Origin: Apostichopus californicus
Lineage: Eukaryota; Echinodermata; Holothuroidea; Aspidochirotida; Stichopodidae
Assembly (NCBI GenBank): GCA_020650975.1
Contig: JAIPMN010001393.1
Location: forward strand, 1,952 to 34,721
DNA length: 32,770 nt
Direction of reading: 5' to 3'
The notes beneath the pieces are model-generated. The model was given only the letters and a program-made list of their open reading frames with translations, was not told the origin of the DNA and did not search any database. Shown here piece by piece: positions 12,201 to 20,800 of the stretch (within the stretch, counting starts at the first letter, position 1; each line of letters begins with the position of its first letter). Made by a program: the position numbers and the translations under genes.

Positions 12201-14796
12201 CAAAAAAGCTAAACCTTGCAAGAATCAAGTATTCAAAGTGTATTAAACTAAATATAGATTGTATGTTAATAGTAGTTGCCAGTTGTATCCTGTCCTAGCT
12301 TTTCCTCTTGTTATGTGGAACAATTGTCAATATCTCTTGAAATATGAGGATAGAGAGGTAGGGGGGAGAGGGGGGGGGAGGTGAGGGAAATGGATGAACA
12401 TATACTGAACTACAGATTAAAATTACTTACAGCAATCTCAAATTCACAGTGAGCAGACAATTAGTATTTTCCCTTGTTTTCAAGAAAAATGAATGAGCTT
12501 TTTTCCTCTGAATTGAACTCCCAAAAAAGGAGACAACCAATTAGGATAATTATGCTTGTAGCATGCCATACAGGTTTAGGAAAAAATACATTTTTTTTCT
12601 TTACGATAATCTTGCCTCGGGTGTAATCTGTTCACTACTAAAAACTATAAAATAATTTTGCTTGTAGCATGCCATGCAGGTTTTGGAAAAAATACACGTT
12701 TTTTCTATACGATAATCTTGCCTCAGGTGTATTACCTGTTCACTACTAAAAACTGCCATTGGGTGCCTTTGGAACACATTTATAGTATTGATTGCATGTA
12801 ATGTGCACAAATACTGTTGTGCCACACGGAACCCATATATACAAACAGATTTTCATGAAAAATAATTTCACAACCAAATATCATGTATTGATAGTTTTCC
12901 TTCATAACTTTCCAATTTTGAGAGATCTGAATGATAGTGTGTGAAGTATCGGCTGATAACTGCTCTTGTCGCATCAGGCTGTGATAGGATTAGTAAAGTG
13001 TGTGTTCCCTAACACATTGGTGTACATACTGTATAGAGTGTAGGATCATGTGAATTGTCTGCGACGGAAAGTTTCGTCCCGTTACCGATCGACCTATCGT
13101 ACAAAACTCATCCATGGTGTAATTCTCCGAACTAGCAATATTGATAACATGATCCAGGTACTACATTTTACTTTGCTTGGTCAAAGCCCTCCTGATCGAT
13201 ATTGCGGGAAGGATTCTGTTGCGGAGGTGTGATCTTAGAAAAGTTAGGAGTCATCTTTGGCAATCAGTCACAGCGTAGCCACGACGACGTAATTCATCAG
13301 GATCGTTGTCACTTTGCGGTCATGTTGCCAACTTTATTAAGCACATCACCCCTCAGGCTTTAAAGCTCTCCCAATAACCTCATAGATGGAAGAGAGAGAG
13401 TGAGAGATATAGCGAGAGAACCAGGCCCTTTCTACATCTCCCGTCGGGCGGTCGAGACTTCCATCTGACAAGTTGATGAACTGTTAGATAACAGGGATAT
13501 GTCGCACGATTCGTGGAGTTGTCATGGACAACAGCAATAATACTTTACACCAAATGGAAATAAAATTCTCTGTTTTCACCTGCGAGGGAGTATCAAAATT
13601 CCGGGAGGGACAAAGAACTTTGACATTGATGGCTATGAATATTGCCTAGGGTATATTTCTACTCACAGAGATTGCCCTAACCAGAAAAGAAGAAACTTCT
13701 CTATGAATTAATGTAGGATTTTATCTATGGTGAATGTTAGTGGTAAAGTCATATAGTATGTATTACATGTATATATAGTCAGCCCACAGTGTGTTTATAT
13801 TATTGCTTGAGGGTATATGTTACATGGTGTTATCACCTCAAAATTGACATTTTGTGATTAGATATGGAGCTGTTACCAGCCATGGGGGCTCAAGAGTTGT
13901 AGTATGTGTAACCTAGTTATAAGTATGGAGCTTGGTAAAGTATTAGGTGATATGTAAGAAATCCAAACATCTAAACTTAAAGTGGCACACACTACAATGT
14001 CCTCTCATCTAAAGTAGTACGTTTTCTGTATGAAGGATTATCCTGATCCAGAAGCTATGTTCTGATATGCTGGCCATCTGCACAGGCCTCATAGCATGCC
14101 CGTTGTTCCTTATACTGAGTAAATTTTGAAGTCAAATGACACAAAGGTGTGGGGGGGGGGGGGGTGTAAGGCAGTTGATATTTATAATAGGTCTATCGTT
14201 AACAATTGTATTTTTGGTCAATATTTCAAACATTGCCGAGAAGTGTCTCTCGTGACGGTTAATCATCGCATCGTTTCTGTAAATGTAGAAATGCAACACA
14301 GCATGATTCCTGACGATGAGAAAACTCATTTCACGGCCCATTGTGTTTTTAATTTTGCTTTGCCGGTGCAGTGATCTTCTCATGAGTACACATGTTGATA
14401 GATTCATATATGCATAATATACACGTGTGTGTGTATCTTTGTCTGTCTGTCTGTCGTGGAGATAATGACACCAAAGGATATTTAAGTTTCTTCTGCAGGG
14501 CATTGGTAGGGTAGAAATCCACAAAGCTAGGAAACGCCATGAAAGATGAAAATTTAGTCAGCTATTTTACATCAAGCATTTTAGCATTGAAGCCACACAT
14601 GGAAATTTGGTTACATAGCTTAGTAAAAAATAAGCTCTCCCATCCAGGCTGATTTAATACTATCATAACTACTTATACAGAATGTGTTGGCAATGCCTGA
14701 GTCTATAAAAGGGTTTTGTTTTTCAGTCCATAAAATTTTTTGCACACGTACATTGCAGTATGAACAAGAAAACTACATGGAAGCCTTGCCAGCAAC

Positions 14797-14854
<58 letters not shown>

Positions 14855-17800
14855 CATCCCATACAAGTAGGCACGTACAGTAGTGGCTGTGAGCACTTTA
14901 GACCCTGTTATTTCAAATTCATAATTAAAACTGTGTAGGAGGTGGGTGAGGGCTTGAGCAGCCAAGCATAGCGAGCTAAATTGCCTCAATGCATGCTGAA
15001 GATGCCATCTTATCACTTGAATTATTGCTCTTCATATCTTTGGCAGCTGGGTGGAGGAGCCCTGTGTTATAGGCTAGAATTTTTTTTTTTTTTTTTTTTT
15101 TGGAAATCATCACCATTGTTTTTGTTGGACCTGCTGTCCTGCTGAATAAATTATGTCGTAGAGAGAGATAGCCAGATGGTTTATCTGTTATGATGCAGTT
15201 AGGCTGTTTATGCAGTCCATAGTAGTATTAGTATTAGTAGTAATCGATGCACAGACCCAGACCAACAATGTTCAGTTGATTGATACACGTCATACTCTTA
15301 GATTGTTACTGGATGAGCAAACCCCTGCTCGATGAGGTATGTACTATGATGTAGAGTCCCAACTTCCGTTCTTTCGCCTGCTGAATGCTCATGGCTATGG
15401 GGATTTTGCAGAGTTTGTCCCCTGTGGTATCGACGACTAAGAATTAATGTCAGGTGCTGAGATTTTGTTGGTAACAGCTTTGCACTTTATCTGCTTCTGG
15501 AATGTAACAATATAGTGGTTGTAAAAGGATGGTAAGAATTTATATGAACCTGTAAAACAACTTTTGATTGAGAATTCTGTGAAGTAGGTGGGTGTTGTGC
15601 AGCTCGAGGTAGGGGGGAGGGGGAGTGCTGTATGGGTGGGGCATTATATAGCTCTTCTCATGTAAAATGAATGAAACGAACAATATCAATGCTGTAATTG
15701 CTACAAAGACAACAGCACATTGTATCGTTTCTAATTATAGCTGTGAATAATTTGTACATCATCCCATGCTTGTCCTTTCTTGCTCAGCTTTCAGCTTTGT
15801 CATTTTGTTCGTCACTTTTTCTCGACTTATAACCTCGATTTATAATACTTGTAAAAGATGTTCTTCGAGATGGAATTCATATTGTTTGTTAAATACCTTT
15901 TCTGTCATTTTGTTTATTTGCAGCAACAAGAGCAAGACCCAACGAATTTGTACATTTCCAGCCTTCCAAAGAGTATGGAAGAGAAGGACCTGGAGAGTAT
16001 GTTGTCAGATATCGGTAGAGTAATAAGCACCAGGATACTCAGGGACAGCAAAAGTGGAGTCAGTAAGGGTGTAGGCTTCGCAAGGTAATTTCTTAATTTT
16101 CCGTATTTCCGTATGTAATTAGATCTATGTTAAAAAAGAGTAGGATTATAGGGTCAGACTGCCTGCCTCCTTATGTTTACCGCTGGAAAATTTGAGCCGA
16201 GAGTAAAAAAAAATGTTGCATTAATTGTGCTAGTCTCTCAACGTCCAGTAAATATTCACATCTATTTCCAAAGCAGCTAGATGGACGTCTGTCTAAAATA
16301 TTGAATTCTGGGCTGAAATTAATCTTTGTCATTATTTAGGTGATATCAGAAAAAGTGGGGAGCAGGTCAGTGCAAACATTCAAATGTGATTTCCATGCCG
16401 GTGGGTCATAGACTAGCTCTAGTTATGCAGTTGGAAGGATTCTGCCCTGTTTTGGGGTCCCCAGGGCCACCGCACCAACCGATCAGACGTACTCTGGAGT
16501 CCAGAGCGCTCTTATACGTAATTTAATTAAGCTTCAATTAAACCAAGCTAAGGTTGTGTGTGCCCTCAACCACATGGAAACGTCCAGTTGGGGTACTTGA
16601 ATGCAAAATCGAGTCATTTTAAGAAACAATAAGCTGGTTATGACCGATAATGAGTAATTGTTGTAATGTCAAATTAAAATACCAGTGTGAGATGAAATGC
16701 TCAGATGCTTTGACAGGGAATTCTGAATTGGATGGGCACCAAAAGTTTGAAGGAGTGGCCAAATATGTGTGTGTCCTGTGAGGCTTCTGTACATGTGATG
16801 GACTTATCAAGGTCAGTCCTTTCCTTGAGAGGTATTTGGGATCAAAGATCTCAATACCGGTGTGACAGGATTTTTTCCCCCCTGAAAATATTCCCCCCCG
16901 GGGGGAATATTTCCTAGGAAATTCAGGGGGGGAAAATTTCCTGTTACACCGGTATGAAAAATAGAAAAGAAAGGAAAGCTTGAGGTGGACTGTAAATGAT
17001 AACATTGGATCATCTAAACTTTTTAAATCGCAATGCTTGAAATTAACTTCTCATCACAGCCGATCACGACCTACATTCTTCTATTATTTTTCAGAATGGA
17101 ATCAAAGGAAAAATGTGAAGAAATTATAAAAAAGCTTAATGGCTACGTTTTGCCTGGTAAGTTTGAAGTTGTGCATTATTTGCGGTATCGATTGTAAGCA
17201 AAGGACTATATGCACTATAGTGAACGATGCAGGCACAGGTACAACTAAAAGTGTAAATAGGGATAAAGATAGGGGTGTACATACGGTGTTAATACAGATA
17301 CAATTAAGGGTGAAAAATACAGGTACAATTAGGGGTCAAAATACAGGTACAAAAATGTGTTCAGATAGGGTATACATAAGGGATTAAAATAAATGCAGGT
17401 ACAATGGGAGGTCAAATCACAGGTACAGAAATGTGTTCAGATAGGGGTGTATATAAGGGATTAAAATAAATACAGGTGCAATTAGGGGTCAAAATACAGA
17501 TACAGAAATGTGTTCAGTTTGGGGTATATAAGGGTTAAAATAACGACAGGTACAATTTAGGGGTCAAAATACAGGTACAGAAATGTGTTCAGATAGGGGT
17601 ATATATAAGGGATTTTAAAAATAAATACAGAGGCAACTTAGGGTGAATGAATGGGTTATGAGAATGATATTGAAATTTATAATACTCGTGTGCAATCTGC
17701 CTTCCACACATCAATGCATGGCTTTAATGCCAATATACTATAATTAGGGTCATGATGGAAAAATTATTCTCCTGGAGCACTGGAGGGGTTAAAATGTAAG

Positions 17801-20800
17801 AACATTTTTGTTGCCCTGGTAACTAACTATCAACTCTCAAATATTTTGATTCCTTTTCCAGGTCAAACTGAACCTCTTCTATGCAAATTTGCCGACGGTG
17901 GAAACAAAAAACGCAACCAAAATAGACAGCAACAGCAACAGCAGACACTTGGGTGGGGAGCAGGGTAAGTTATTTAGGTGGAGGGGGGTTAAATTCCCCA
18001 CTCTCTCCCATTCCCCAACCCTCCCACCTGCAGCAAGTCCTGTCTGTACAGTGGTGTAAATACTGTTGTAGCTCAGATACCAATGTCATGGTTATGGTAA
18101 TAGTAGTTATGTAAATTGGATTATTTTTCTGGCAAAAAACAGTGTTAAATATATCACCATTCCTGCATCACAGAACTCTATAATCTCGAGTATCGTCCAT
18201 TATTCAGAGGAATGTTGCCATTGTCCCTCTCGGTCGGATTAAATGAAGCGTAGATCGTGCCGATCACAAATTCTACAGTCAACAAGCTCGAAGGCATACA
18301 TCCAATTAATACACTGCTGCATGCTCTTTCACTAGGCAGGCATACCTTCAAAACAGAAATTTTTTATTTTCCTTTCTGCCATAGAGAGCCACTGAAATGT
18401 GGCAAATTTTGGCTTTGTAAGCAACTTTTGTGGGATGTCCTCGTCCTGTGATCGTGATACCTCGGTTTATATTTAAACTGTGTAAAAATAACAGCAACAT
18501 GACCGACCACCTACACATGTAGATTTAATATTCATGTTAAAATTTTTCCAATATCGTCTATTAGTTATATATGCTAGACATAAAACACGCTGATTTCTGA
18601 AGTTTACTCCCCTCTCTCACCCCCCCCCCCCTCAATACTTATGAATTTATCTCATGCATTAATATTGCCACTCTTGGGGTCCTTTACAATAATCTCATAC
18701 CTACTTTATATCCTGATTGTGACACAGCGCAGTGTGAACCATGTAGCTTAACTGTATTATATTCGAAACATGGTTTACTTTCTACCAGGGAATTCCTTTC
18801 TTATCAATTTGGAACAAAACATTCAGATTCATTGGCAATGTTTATCAAACAAAAAAGAATGTCACATGTCAACATGGGAGCACTGTTGTATATAAGTAAA
18901 CTATTATCAGTGATGACGCAATAATCAAAGCTGTAGTATAGTGGTCTGTTGTATGATAATTATATACTACTGACAGTGTGTATGTATGTAGTATTTGGCC
19001 TGTGGTGTATGACAGCTGTGGTACGTACCTAACGTGCTTCACTGCAGCTTGGCATATCTTAGCCCCCCAAATTTATATTTGCTGCCAAACAGTTGCTGGT
19101 AACAACTGTTTTAGGTGCCCTGGGGTCTTCATGGTCAATCATAGGCTACAACTATGACAGGTCCATAAATTTAACAGGATGTGAAAGCTCAAGTAAAGAG
19201 GTCAATATTGATGTACTGGAGTCACCCAATTCAAGTGGCCTAAGGAAACAAAAACCTGGTTTTTAGTTAGGAGTTTACACAAAGTTTTGGGGTTTTTATT
19301 TATGCGCTGTCTGTTGGGTGGCCTATCGGTAGAATCTTGTCTTTTCTTCTTCTTCTTTTTTTTAATGGAGGGCATAAGAAGTATAGCAAACATAGAGATA
19401 GGTGAGCTTGCCTGAAAGCTTTTGAACAGTTAGTGGATGTTGATTGGTGGAATACATCTTGAGTATGCAACAGAAGAGAATATTTAAATGTCTGCTTTTT
19501 GGTAAAAACAACTGTCCGTCACTTAAAAAGCTTCATTTTCTGTTTCCGTTTGTAACTTTTTGTCAACCTTGAACAAGTCCCGTAAACATTGACACATTTT
19601 GGAGACCCCTCTGACAAACATAGCAAACTCTGTGCATTAAAACTTGGCATGGGAGAGTAACTCCACTCATACATTGGAGCCAGGACTTAGCTGGTATTTG
19701 TGGGTTGTGACCCTCGACTTTTCGTGAAGAGTTTACCTCACTTGGCATTCAAAATCTAACTCTAACAAAAGACCCACCAATCACCACCCATTCGATAACT
19801 TTGTGCTTTAAGTGAGTTTTTGTGACTTTTATGTGAATTGTTGTTTTTGTCCTAAAAAAGTCCACCGATTGTGTACGTTGTGCAAAGTAAGTACAACCTA
19901 ATATGTCATGATGTTGAAGATGTCCTCACTTCATGAAGAGTTTGGTCACCACTAACATGTCTCACACAAACCTGTTTAGGATCTAACACAGACCATATCT
20001 TCTACATTTCTACAGGGTTTCCAATGCCATGGCTCACCAGATGTTTGCCAACCCTTACAACATCGGTGTTGCACAAGCAGCCGTGACTTACCCACAACTC
20101 CATGCAGGGGGATCTGGCTTCTTACAGCATCCAACTTACCTCATGCAACCACAAATTGTAAGTACCGGTCATATATGTATACATAACTATATATCTATGT
20201 CTAGATAGATCATATATACATCAGATTTTTTTTTGGCCATCCTGTGAGTAGAATCCTTAAGAGAGCCTCTTGGGGGAATTACTAAGCCTAAGACCTGAAA
20301 TTTATGGGAGCTAATGAGACTGTTTGACGAAAGGGGTTTGGTTGTGCAATTCACACAATAACTTCCTTTATTGAGTCCACTGGCTGTTTGCCAACTGTGT
20401 ATTCCATCTGGTTTATGACTATTCAAAGAGGTATTCATAAGGTGCTTGCATTGAGGTCCTCTGGTGTTAAAACAGACCTTTGGTCTGTGTGGAAGCCAGA
20501 ACAAGAATGCACACACTGTTTGTTCAAACTTATAGCAATGATAAAGCATTACTAGATTGGTAAAATACAAAATGGTTGTGCTGTGTTTTAAAAATAAAAA
20601 TTCAGAATTTTTTTTTTTTAATCCTTTCTAGATGTCTTTGAAAGATTCTGTATTGGTGATGCAAATATGAAGCAATATCAAAACAGAAGAATAGAAATTA
20701 ATTTCATAGCTCATTGCAGTTAGGATGAATAGAGGGAGAGAAGTTACTTTGGATGTATTTGTTTCGTGATCACTTATGGAAATTCAGTTCTTTGTGAAAA

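Larger units (their letters stand above)
5549..15923 (+). other. RBMS intron separating RRM1 and RRM2 (10.4 kb, phase 0)
   Basis: The largest intron of the window. It lies exactly between QMAK and QQEQDPTN. No further coding exon or nested gene is supported: open frames are short and unlike known families. It carries a hAT-like MITE (7045-7338), a GTC/GAC hairpin (6501-6531), a short GGCTGCAG repeat (10967-11000), a two-copy tandem repeat (12554-12755), TA and poly-T tracts (14797-14854, 15080-15101) and several poly-C/G tracts. Regulatory elements are likely in an intron of this size but cannot be read from one sequence. Confidence 0.85.

Noticed and set aside
20187-20570. 127-codon minus-strand open frame in an RBMS intron
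   Set aside because: No motif or family resemblance. It lies antisense within an intron with no sign of a promoter or splice sites.
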